From Sophora flavescens (lineage: Eukaryota; Streptophyta; Magnoliopsida; Fabales; Fabaceae), in contig CM061066.1 of NCBI GenBank assembly GCA_030762895.1, forward strand, positions 12,457,751 through 12,521,750: DNA of 64,000 nt, read 5' to 3'. Of this stretch, positions 12,318 to 22,400 are shown in pieces (within the stretch, counting starts at the first letter, position 1; each line of letters opens with the position of its first letter). A program made the position numbers and the translations under genes. The notes under the pieces are model-generated. The model made no database searches. It saw nothing but the letters and a program-made list of their open reading frames with translations, and was not told the origin of the DNA.

Positions 12318-15300
12318 TCAATTAGTAAAGTTCTCCCATAACCCTTCTTGGTGATCATTACGAGTAGCATGTACATCATCCACTTCATTTTCCTCATTGA
12401 AATTAGGCACTCGTGTTGAGAAAGAAGGAGTATCAGAAATATCAAGAGTTGAATCGTGATTTCCCTCACTACCATTATACATGTTTTTTCCCTGGAGAAC
12501 CACTGACCACCTTTTGTTAGAAGGATCACGGATATAAAACACTTGTTTTGCTTGGGATGCCATGATGAAAGGTTCCTATTTATTACCTACCTTACTAAGG
12601 TCCACCAATTTGAATCCTAACTCATCGGTTTGCACACCATTGTTACTGTCGACCAACTGACATTTAAAAACAGGTACTCTAAACTTCGTGTAATCAACCT
12701 CCCATATCTCTTCAATGATTCCAAAGTATGAAACTGATGCCATAACAGGGTTTTTATCTTTCGAACTAGAGAAATGCATGGACTCAGCGACGACCATAAC
12801 CCCACTGTTTTGCATAGTACTTTTGTCATCCTGGGACTTTGTATAGAAGGAAAACTTATTGATATCGTACCCACTCTAGCATATGACATCAAAGTTAGGC
12901 CCCTGTGCTAGCCATTTTAATGTATCAGAAGCAGTACCATCCTTTGCAATTTTTTCTTTAAACCAGTTCAAGAAAGTCTTGTTATGCTAGTTCAAACACC
13001 ATTTTTCATTCATTCTAGGGTAAGTTTCATTGATGATGCTTTTATGCTCACATAAGTATGGTTCAACCTCATCAGTGTTATTCAATATATACAAATGTGC
13101 TTGAAGCACTTCCTCCCGATCCATGCTCTTAACAGTGATACCTCGTGTACCCTTACCATCATATCTTCCTTCGTGACGAGACTTCGGAAGCCCTACAGGT
13201 TCCGCTTCTGACATGTAGTCTGTACAAAACTCAATAGCTTCTTCTGCAACATACCTTTCAACAATAGATGCTTCGGGATGGTGTGGATTTTTCATATATC
13301 TTTTCAGGATCTTCATGTATCGCTCAACCGGGTACATCCACCTTATATAAACGGGACCGCACAATCTAATCTCCCTCACTAGATGAACAATCAAATGAAC
13401 CATGATGTCAAAAAGTGAAGGTGGAAAATACATCTCCAATTGGCACAATACATTGGCTGCCTCATTTTCCAACTCATCCAAATTTTTATTGTCAATGACC
13501 TTGCTACATATAGCATTGAAGAATAAGCATAAACTAGTAATGGCATGTCTGACTTTTTTAGGCAATATGTCACGAATGGCCACCGGTAGTAGTTGTTGCA
13601 TCAAGACATGACAATCATGAGACTTTAAGCCAACTAATTTGAGATCTTTCATTGAGACAAGTCTTCTGATATTTGAAGAGTAACCCTGTGGCACTTTGAC
13701 TCCCCGTAGACATTCACAGAAACTTCTTTTCTCTTTTTTTGATAAAGTATGACATGCTGGGGGCAAATAAGTCTTCTTATCCCCCACTTTAAGTGGAGCT
13801 AACTGCTCTCGTATACCCATCGCAACTAGATCCAGACGAGCATTCACACCATCCTTTGTCTTGCCTTGAATGTTGAGAAGCGTTCCGATTAAACTGTCAC
13901 ACACATTTTTCTCTACATGCATCACATCAATACAATGTCTTACATCAAGCTTGCACCAGTATGCAAGATCAAAGAAGATCGACCTCTTCTTCCATATTTT
14001 CTTCTCGGTAGCCTTCTTCTGGGTCTTCCCATAGATAACATTAGTGTTGTTCACCCTTTCATAAACTTGCTCTCCAGTCAAGGCCACCGGAGCAATTTCA
14101 TTCTCCGGAAGTCCATTGAAAGCTTTCTTCAATCTACGATAAGGATGATTACGTCGGAGAAATCTCCGATGCCCAAGGTAAACCATCTTCCTTCCATGTT
14201 GCAGTTGATGGTAACATGTTCCTTCTTCACATATTGGACATGCTTTATGCCCCTTAACACTATACCCACACAGGTTCCCGTATCTTTGGAAAGTCATTGA
14301 TGGTGCAAAATAACATGGCACGCAATCTGAATGTCTCACGGCAATACCCGTCAATCACATCAACGCCTTCATCCCACAACATTCTCAAGTCTTCAATCAA
14401 GGGACTCAGATAAACATCAATATCATTTCCTGGCTGTTTAGGACCCGAAATCATCATACTTAACATAATGTATTTGCGCTTCATGCACAACCAAGGAGAC
14501 AGGTTGTAAATTACAAGGAGAATAGGCTATGAACTATGAATACTACTTAAGTTTCCATATGGATTCATTCCATCGGTAGCAAGTCCAAGCCTGAGGTTTC
14601 TGGGCTCATTGCCGAAATCCGGAAACAAACTATCAATTCTCTTCCATTGCAAAGAATCGGCCGGATGGCAAAGCTGTCCATCACACTTCCTCTCATCTGC
14701 ATGCCATCTAATGTTCTTTGCGTCATTTACATTAGCAAAAAATCGCTTGAACCGCAGAATCACGGGAAGATACCATAACACCTTCGCAGGAGGACCTTTG
14801 GTGACCACATCACAACTAGAATCACCATCCTTCACTTTGTAGCGTGATACCCCACACCTGGGGCACTCGTGCATCTCTTCAAACTCTTTCCTGTACAATA
14901 TGAAATCATTGGGGCAAGCGTGTATTTTCTTATACTCCATACCCATCGGACACAATATCTTCTTCGCCTCATAGTTTCGAGATGGCAATGTGTTGCCTTC
15001 TGGAAGCATTTCTTTCAACAACTCAAGCAATTCGGTAAAGCTTTTATCGCTCCACCCATTTCTCGCCTTCACATTGAACAATCTTAACACCGCTGACAAC
15101 CGTGTGAAATTAGTGCACCCCGGATACAAAGCCACTTGCGCATCACTGCACAAAGTATCATACACATGTGCGTGCCGAAAAGACTCTTGCCCAACATCAC
15201 GGATCATGTCCTCTAGTCCATCATCCATTTCCACGTCATCAACTTCCTCTCTATCCGACACCCTCGGCCTGTCTAACGATTCACCATGACATATCCATGT

Positions 15301-15511
15301 TGTATAACTCTTACAAATCCCCTCACAAATAAGATGATCACGTATCTCCTCAGCTTCTAGTCGTCTCTCATTCAAACAGTTAACACAAAGGACAAGAAAA
15401 CCTTCCGTTACCACTATCAGGAGCATTTGTTTTTGCAAACTGTAGAAAATCTTCCACTCCATTCTCATACTCATCACTTGTCCGTCTAGCATTCATCCAA
15501 CCGCGATCCAT
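12318..15511 (-). pseudogene. TNP2-type CACTA transposase of A1, multiply broken
   Basis: This is the catalytic transposase gene (Transposase_tnp2 with an N-terminal transposase-associated domain and DUF4218/DUF4216-like C-terminal regions). The start at 15511 gives MDRGWMNARRTSDEYENGV. Recognisable blocks follow: CVNCLNERRLEAEEIRDHL, NGWSDKSFTELLELLKEMLP, CPMGMEYKKIHACPNDFILY, LRLGLATDGMNPYGN, KAYPICEE-like, CIDVMHVEKNVCDSLIGTLL, LKSHDCHVLMQQLLPVAIR and YPVERYMKILK. Damage relative to A2 includes a one-base insertion near 15388, TAG at 14527-14529, a frameshift near 14285, and stops at 12987-12989, 12876-12878 and 12576-12578. There are no introns of note in the main body. It reads towards the Ulp1 gene, with about 170 bp between the two. 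Confidence 0.93.
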
Positions 15512-16012
15512 GACTAAACCAATACCTTCGTACTTAGTCCAACATATTCATCAACCACTTCTTATGACAGGGTATGGCCCTATCCCATTCGAGAAGAAAC
15601 TTTTTCAACATTCGGTTAACAGTTAGTCCTTAACTCTCATGCTCATACTCGACAAAATTTCGGCAGCATTTCCCCGCGGTCTCCGACGCACACTACTTGA
15701 ACGCAATGACATCCACCACGATAAAGTATGCACCCAGAGAACGAAAGGAAATGTATCAATCCGAACTTTCATCAAGTATATAACATTAGAATCAATGAAT
15801 AACTATTATAACTGAATTAAGAAAAACTTTTTTCCCAAACTGTCCAACTTTGGACAATTCAAGATCCAACACAATGAGCGGTACATTAAGCACGTACACG
15901 TACGCTCATTAGTATTGCATCTCAAACGGGAAACTAAGGCTTTACTAATTATTGTGGGCATATTATCGAATCAAATAAATTTTCAAGAAAATACATTAAA
16001 ACTCCAGTGAAA
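15512..16012 (-). other. 5' leader shared by A1 and A2
   Basis: Non-coding sequence upstream of the TNP2 start, nearly identical to 33555-34055 in A2. Similarity stops abruptly at AACTCCAGTGAAA (16012), where the two elements diverge completely. Likely the 5' untranslated region or an intron of TNP2. Confidence 0.65.
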
Positions 16013-17577
16013 GCTTTTCAGCCAAAACGTACCTTCTGAGAGACACGCCTAGTTGTTATTATGCAAAGACAGCAGAGAAGTGAACAAAGCAGAGGCAGTA
16101 GCACTATGCAATGAAGTGTAGATCACCCTGCAGCAAAATGAACATCTAAGAATTCTAATGAAAACCATAAAATTGACAGACACTATAAGGTCTTTGTAAA
16201 GTCACTTACCAAAACACAGAGAGGAAAAGGGTAAAAACAAGATCGAAGAGTTTGACAAGTCGTTGTTTCTTCTCCCAGGAGAGCAAGTTGAATATCGATC
16301 TCAGTAAAATCAATCAAATGATTTCCTTGTCTATACCTGATCAACGGAATAAAATAGGCAATTAGCAGGACCATGTTTTAAGAATTAGTAAGAAATATGC
16401 AACCCATTTATACTATCCTTTATTTGCTCAAAAAGTTATAAAGCCTACAAAACAAAACAAAACAAAACAAAGAAGCAAATTAAAGGAGGAAATCTAAAAA
16501 GTAAACAAGCATAAAGAGCTAACACGGTAACCTTGCTTTAAGCAAAGGATAAAAATGTTTTACAATGAATTATATAACTGGATTACAACTATGAACTACC
16601 TCAAAACTGTGTAGCCTCCAGAAAGTGCTGTGTTATATATTCCTTTCTGTTATCTTTTTATTTTCGTTTTGCTAACCAGTAAATGAAAAAACTGAACTTC
16701 ACTTCACATTAGTGATTACTGATTACTAATATCAATATCATTCCTTAATGAGAACCAATCAAGTGTATTGTATACAATCCTCGCTTAGTATATAATGGCT
16801 AACCCGCTTATTATGTTCATGTAAAATTGTAAACTACAGATAGATAGATACTAACAAAGAAAGATAAAAACAGAAAGTAAACTTTCTAAAACACAAACGG
16901 TCTAGCTAGCAGTGTTGCATGTTAACTCAAACATAATAATAAGTAATAAAATTGTAAAATACAAAACCAAAACCAGATTTCACAAGCATCCAACTAAAAA
17001 CTTAGCATCTACTAGACTCCATTCCAAGCAACGCAAGTAAAGAAAAAGCATTCAAAAATTACACAAAGAAAAGTGAACAACTGGGAATCCAGAAGCTAGA
17101 AAACGAGAATCAACTAAAAATCCCCCACATTGATCTGATACTTGAAGCTCACTTGAAAATCAGCAAAAGCAAATGTGAAAAAAGCTAAAGCATAGAACTG
17201 GCTTATTATATCAGAACAGCAACTACCAATAACCCATAAATAAAAACAAAAATTCATATGACAGGGGTTGTAACATGTAAGGATGTTCTGTGTTTTACCT
17301 TTGAGAAGTTGAGGAGATGAGAGTGGGAACCGAGAAAGAGAAACCGAAGAGATGAGAGGGAGTTAACGGTGGTGGAGGCGAAGGCAGCACGGCAGATGCA
17401 TCGGAGCTTCCGTCGTCGCGCGGCGGCAAGAAGTGAGGGAGATGGGAGATGAGAAGTTGTGGCTGGTATGAACAACCAGCGAAGACTGCGTCTGCGTGAG
17501 GCCAAAAAGGAAAGGAGATGCGTTGTTTTCCTTGTTTAGGGTTGAAGAACAGATGAAAAGGAAATCAAAAGGAAAAG
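16013..17577 (-). other. Element-specific insert in A1, candidate captured host gene 5' region
   Basis: This 1.57-kb segment replaces the unrelated 34056-35526 segment of A2; shared CACTA sequence resumes at GAGCTCAGATGAAAAGG. On the minus strand it looks like the start of a plant gene: a CT-rich leader (17520 to about 17300) ending in a donor CAAAG|GTAAAA, an exon about 16210-16336 with acceptor GATCAG and donor TTTTG|GTAAGT, and a further acceptor CTGCAG|GG near 16133. Neither exon encodes a protein I recognise; they may be untranslated exons. Read in the same direction as TNP2, it could also supply its promoter. The function and donor gene are unknown. Confidence 0.6.
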
Positions 17578-17649
17578 GAGGGAGAGAGCTCAGATGAAAA
17601 GGTCTCAGCGCGAAAATGAAAAGGGAGGAAGAGGGAATTAAATATGTAA

Positions 17650-18052
17650 GTAATAATACACATCGGTTAATTTAGAACCGATGTTGTAAAGTTTCACACA
17701 TCGGTTAATATAAAACCGATATGTAAAATAATTATTTTAATTTCTAATTTTTTTTATAGTTTTATACATCGGTTAATAAGAAACCGATGTGGTTAATGAC
17801 TGTTTTACACATCGGTTATTACACAACCGATGTTAAATGTTAAAAATTTCTGACTTTAAATTTTTTTTATTTTAATTTTAAACATCGGCTATAAATAACC
17901 GATGTGGAAAGGTTTTACACATCGGTTAATCTGTAAACCGATGTGTAATACTTTGATTTTAATTTCAAAAATGCCACCGCCTCGTTTTACACATCGGTTT
18001 CAAAGAAACCGATGTGTAAACTCCGATGTAGAATCCCTTTTCTGCACTAGTG
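17650..18052. repeat. 5' subterminal palindrome array of A1
   Basis: Multiple ACATCGGTTA...AACCGATGT palindromes in both orientations lead up to the terminal repeat that ends at 18052. The terminal unit here is TACATCGGAGTTTACACATC on the reverse strand, differing from the opposite end, as is common in CACTA elements. Confidence 0.9.
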
Positions 18053-18240
18053 TGTGATTATTCTTTTATTTAATTCACAAGATTAAGTCATGAAGGCATC
18101 ACGGGTTTTAGTATGATTCATTTATACACTTTGGTAGTAAAATCATAACGCAACAAATTGTTAATGAGCATTTATATGTCCCTAAGTTACTTAAAAAAAA
18201 TAGTAAACAAGTAATTTTTGAGTAATTTAAACCCAATTTC
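18053..18240. other. Right flank of A1
   Basis: It starts with the TGT target duplication. It continues the duplicate seen at the left: GATTATTCTTTTATTTAATTC here corresponds to GATGATGCTTTTATTTAACCC near 60005, and both share CAACAAATTGTTAATGA. No gene seen. Confidence 0.7.
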
Positions 18241-19245
18241 GCATAAGAGACCTCTTTTTTTTATGAACAAAGAAGTATATAGATAGAAACACAAGGGGTG
18301 CTAACCCATATACAAGAACCAAAGAAACAAAATGTCACCAGACACAAAGAACACAGTAGAAAACCAACTATAGTACAAGCCATTACAAAGCCAATAATCA
18401 CCAAAGAGCTGCCACTTGACAATAAAACCCAGAAAAAGACCAAAACTATAGAGCGAAGCAACCAAGACCAAAGCACATAAAGTTAATGCCACTCCATTGC
18501 ACGGGTTGCCACCGGAAGGCCACAACAGAACACAAAGACATGCAACAGCAGAAAAAACCAGACTATATTACAAAGCAAAAAACAAAGACCAAAACCACCA
18601 AAGGAATGCCACTTCACAGCACCAAACTGTTTGTCAGGGAAAGTAACAAATTGTATTCAAGCAACCAATCGGAGAGGGTGCAATATAGTGCTAAAACAGA
18701 GCAAGATCCACCCAAATGTAAAGAGTTTAAATCAGCGCCATAGGATAACAACCATCTTCTACAAAATGAACTTTGGAGCTCCAGATTGAACTAAAAGCGC
18801 ATAGACCAATAGGAGCAGTAACTAGGAACCACTACAGCAGTAACCATATAAATGATACAGCAACCACCCAACAACATGAGAGAACCAACTTTGGACAGAT
18901 GCATAAAACCTGAGGCACCATGCAAGCTACCAAACCGCCTAAAAAACATAGCAGCTAGAGCAAGTAAATGCCACTGGTACCAAGCAAGTACACTACCCTT
19001 TGGTTGATGAAAGTATATATAGCCACCACTTGTTGAGCAAAGAGATAAACATCAAACCACTAAGAAGCATGTAGCTTTGTTACACACCCAAGTAAGAGAT
19101 CACCAGAAATCCCAAGCCCATATGTGTGACCTAAAGATGAATAACTCCCCAACATTTCAAGGAGAACCAGATAACATTAAAAACCTCATCGTGTTTCCCT
19201 CACATCCCAAAAGAATCTCACATCACACACCTCACAATGTTTTGT

Positions 19246-20582
19246 TGTAAAAATATTAAATAAAATGAATAAATAAAATAGGTATAGAAAAAGATGAAGA
19301 ACATCAATCAATAAAAATAAATGTTTATAGTCTGATACGTGTGAAATCACAATGTCCTTAAGAATTATTTTGCCACAATATATTATAACAATGCGAATAT
19401 CCCATGATTTAACAGACTCTTCCAGGGTGCCATTACAAGAAAATACTTAACCCATGAATGAAATGAAAACAAAGAATAATAACACTCAGAAGTTTAGAAC
19501 TAGTGATAGAAAAGGCCAAAGTATATCTTTAACGTTTTCCATAACATGCCTTTATAAAGAGCTGGTGTTTACACGGGTCCGTTTTCAATGCACCTCCTAA
19601 AACGGGGTGTAAATTGCTCCACTATGTTGGATTAGATTGTGACCATTGGATTGACCCTCTATGTAGGCGCTGACTACCTGTTACCTGTTGAGTTGGTTTT
19701 TTGCGAATTAACAATATTTTGTAACTTAATCCTTTAACTTTCAAATATTTATTTAAGAACCCTTGATTCAAAAATGGAATTAATATATTTTTAAAAAAAT
19801 CAAATTTTAAAATGAAAATAAGTTTTTTAGAATTTTTGTTTATATTTTAAAATTTTAATAATATGATTAATATTTATTTCCCCTTCTTCATTTCAGATTA
19901 GGTTTTACACCTTTGAAGATTAAGCTTGGTGAAGATGGAGACTGGGCAAAATTGAGAGGATGGCGGCGACGGCTTTGGCAGTGACGCACGATGGTGGTTC
20001 GTGGTAGAGCTGTTTCAAAAGCCATGAATATGTCGTCTGGATGCTGAACGATGGAGAGAGCAGATCTGAACTTACGTCGCTTGGGTTTGGACTTATGCTT
20101 ATACTCTCCAACTGGGTCAACTTAGGGACCGCACCAAAGCCACTGCCGCCGAGTTGGGTTCCCTTGCCACCGTCCAACTGGGTGGTGAGGTTCATCGTGG
20201 AGTCTCTTGGGGTTCCCACCATTGTGTTCTTGGGGATGCTTCCATTAGGGTTTGTATCTCTGTGGCTAACTTGGTTTCCACCGTGCCTTTTTGTTGGACA
20301 AGGGTGAGGGTGGGTTGCACGCGATGTGAAGGTTGCTTGAGATAGTGAGTTTGAGATGAATGGGAGCGAGGGTATTGGAGTTGGTAACAAAAAAGTTCAT
20401 TAAGGCAATAAAAAATTAAGAAATGGTTAAAAAATTTAAATTTAAAAAGAATAATTTTTTAAAATGTCACTTGGCATTAAATTTGTTAATTAATGAAAAA
20501 TAATTTATTTTTAATTCATGAAAAAAACCTACAAACTTACTATCACAGGTCAAAAAATGGGATGTAAATTACACCCCCACTC
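19246..20582. other. Candidate insertion flanked by a 9-bp direct repeat
   Basis: ATGTTTTGT occurs at 19237-19245 and again at 20583-20591, bracketing 1.3 kb that does not look like LINE 3' sequence. A 9-bp duplication is typical of Mutator-like elements, but I see no convincing terminal inverted repeats. The segment includes a GC-richer part (19920-20390) whose minus-strand reading frame has no recognised domain. Confidence 0.35.
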
Positions 20583-20897
20583 ATGTTTTGTGCACAGTAG
20601 AAGCACCCCACAAAACAACCTGCACATAAACACAAACTTGAAAGATATAAAATGGTTAGAAAATCATACTCCAGTTAAGAGCACCACCAAAACCTGTCCA
20701 CATAACTCTATGGAGAGAAAACCTTTTCAACAAAATATTCCCTTGCACCATAAAGCACTCCCACTCCATCTTTACATTTGAGAACCGCTCAAGGACCACA
20801 AGATAATACCATTAAGCATTTAAATCTATGCCCTGCTCTCTAACCCCAAACCCAACAAAAAAAACCTACCCACGGCTCCCACTACCCTGAAGGAAGA

Positions 20898-21249
20898 CTA
20901 AGTACTCTTAACACACTCCATGGGGTTGTTACTCCACGAGCGACAACAGATAATGAGATCAAACATTCTAATTCTATATGTGCTATGTTCCTTAAAAATT
21001 GAAGAATTCCTTTCCGTCCACATAGTCCAAACTACTGAATGCCAAATCACACATCCCATCTTCTTCCTCTTACTTTCCATAAAGAGTCCTCTGTGCTGGA
21101 TAAAATGATCTGAAATACTATTCGGTCGTACTAACTCAACCCCCAACCAACCATACACTGTTGACCACAACCTTTGGGAAACTAAGCATGATAAGAAAAG
21201 GTGTTGTGAATCTTCCACTACATTGTTCACACAACACATTTGACATCCT
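20898..21249 (-). pseudogene. L1 LINE ORF2 C-terminus, zf-RVT zinc-binding domain
   Basis: The minus-strand reading frame contains CCVNNVVEDSQHLFLSC and then QRLWSTVYGWLG, the pattern of the reverse-transcriptase zinc-binding domain at the end of plant L1 ORF2. Upstream (21250-21422) the frame continues with IWLPSYPTFKFL and VPHKIVAFSWQLLLDRIPTK but carries a TGA (CVV then stop). It is the downstream part of the protein begun at 36645. Confidence 0.8.
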
Positions 21250-21422
21250 CCGAGTTAACTAACACCCCTCTCTTTAGAAGGTTGTCCTTTGTTGGTATCC
21301 TATCCAACAAGAGTTGCCAAGAGAAAGCCACTATCTTATGTGGCACTTTGCTATTACATAGAAATTTGAAAGTTGGGTAGCTAGGCAGCCATATGCAGTT
21401 GTTGACCCACTGTTGATCTGGA

Positions 21423-21690
21423 CACTAGTGCAGAAAAGGGATTCCACGTCGGTTATTTATGGCTTTCCACATCGGTTTTCAAACCGATGTGGAAACGATC
21501 GATGTCGTTTATTGCTACTTTACACATCGGTTATAAAACCGATGTGTAAAGTATATTTTAAACAGCGGTTTTCTTTTAACCGATGTGGAAAACCGATGTG
21601 TAAAGTGAAATATACACATCGGTTTTTATTAAAACCGATGTGTAAGTGAAATTTACACATCGGTTTTTGTAGAACCGATGTGTAAAATCT
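21423..21690. repeat. 3' subterminal palindrome array of A2
   Basis: ACATCGGTT/AACCGATGT palindromes as in A1, but with fewer units; roughly 100 bp of the A1 array (4150-4250) is absent here. Confidence 0.88.
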
Positions 21691-22400
21691 CATTTTTTTT
21701 TTAAACTGTTATTTACATTTCAATCATTCCTTTCCCCTGTTTCAGTAATGCAGATCAATACCAGAATAACATACTGTAAATTTCGGGGTAAACATAATGT
21801 AGTTATTGCACCAAACTAGTAGAAAATGATAACAAGCAGCCACATACAATTGGAAGACACAAATTTTTATAGTTCATTCGATGACAAGAAACAGCAAGGC
21901 AGTAACCACACGTGATTTAGGCATCACATGAGTTAGATAACAAATGAGCAAGGCAAACTAATTGGTAAAGTAAGAGCACTTACTAATTCATAACCATCAA
22001 TTCCAGGAACTTGTTTAAGCTAACAAACCAGCAGTACCCTGATCAAACAAGAAACAACAACAGAACACCAAACCAGTTTTGACACAATTGCAACAAAGTT
22101 TCAACCATATCAAAAGCAAAACATACTTCATTCAATTTTCTTGGCACAAACAATCAGCTCTTACACATATGGTTATAAATAATGACATTTCATCAAATGA
22201 CTAGTGAGCACAGAATCTGAAAACATAGGGCATCAGGCCTAATTAATTTCGAATGAATGAAAACAACACTTTATCAAGGCTACATCAAAACACGAGAGAA
22301 GAAGAATTGAACCAGACCTGAGCACTAATACATATCATCAGTCAAAGGTACACTATAGCTAGTACATGATAAGTTTTTAAACTAACTACATATATACAAA
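21691..22400. other. A2 non-coding 3' region
   Basis: Shared with A1 (4381-4841) but retaining an extra block at about 21902-22140. No gene seen. Confidence 0.6.

Larger units (their letters stand above)
4008..18052 (-). mobile_element. CACTA (En/Spm) transposon A1, full length, 14.0 kb
   Basis: Both ends carry the inverted terminal sequence CACTAGTGCAGAAAAGGG, at 4008 and, reverse-complemented, ending at 18052. The flanking trinucleotide TGT is present at 4005-4007 and 18053-18055, the 3-bp duplication expected of CACTA elements. Inside are arrays of ACATCGGTT palindromes at both ends, a TNP2 transposase gene and a Transposase_24/Ulp1 gene, all reading leftwards, so the 5' end is at the right. 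A 4.18-kb LTR-like element is nested at 6913-11092. Compared with A2 (21423-35969), A1 lacks about 240 bp near 4590 and carries a different insert at 16013-17577. All its genes are broken, so it could move only with transposase supplied in trans. Confidence 0.95.
18241..21422 (-). mobile_element. 3' part of an L1-type LINE (minus strand), split by CACTA A2
   Basis: The poly-A tail appears as a T run at 18254-18262, followed on the minus strand by a non-coding 3' region and the end of ORF2 at 20898-21249. The left border lies near 18250. The other part of the same LINE is at 35970-36660, on the far side of A2, whose GGA duplication joins the two. A further 1.3-kb segment (19246-20582) seems to interrupt the 3' region. 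Confidence 0.75.

Noticed and set aside
13917..14300. A 127-codon plus-strand frame over TNP2
   Set aside because: It is an antisense shadow of a conserved transposase stretch; equivalent shadows occur in the other copies.
19920..20390. A 156-codon minus-strand frame as a host gene
   Set aside because: No recognised domain, Pro/Ser/Thr-rich, and an equally long plus-strand frame overlaps it; kept only as part of the candidate insertion.
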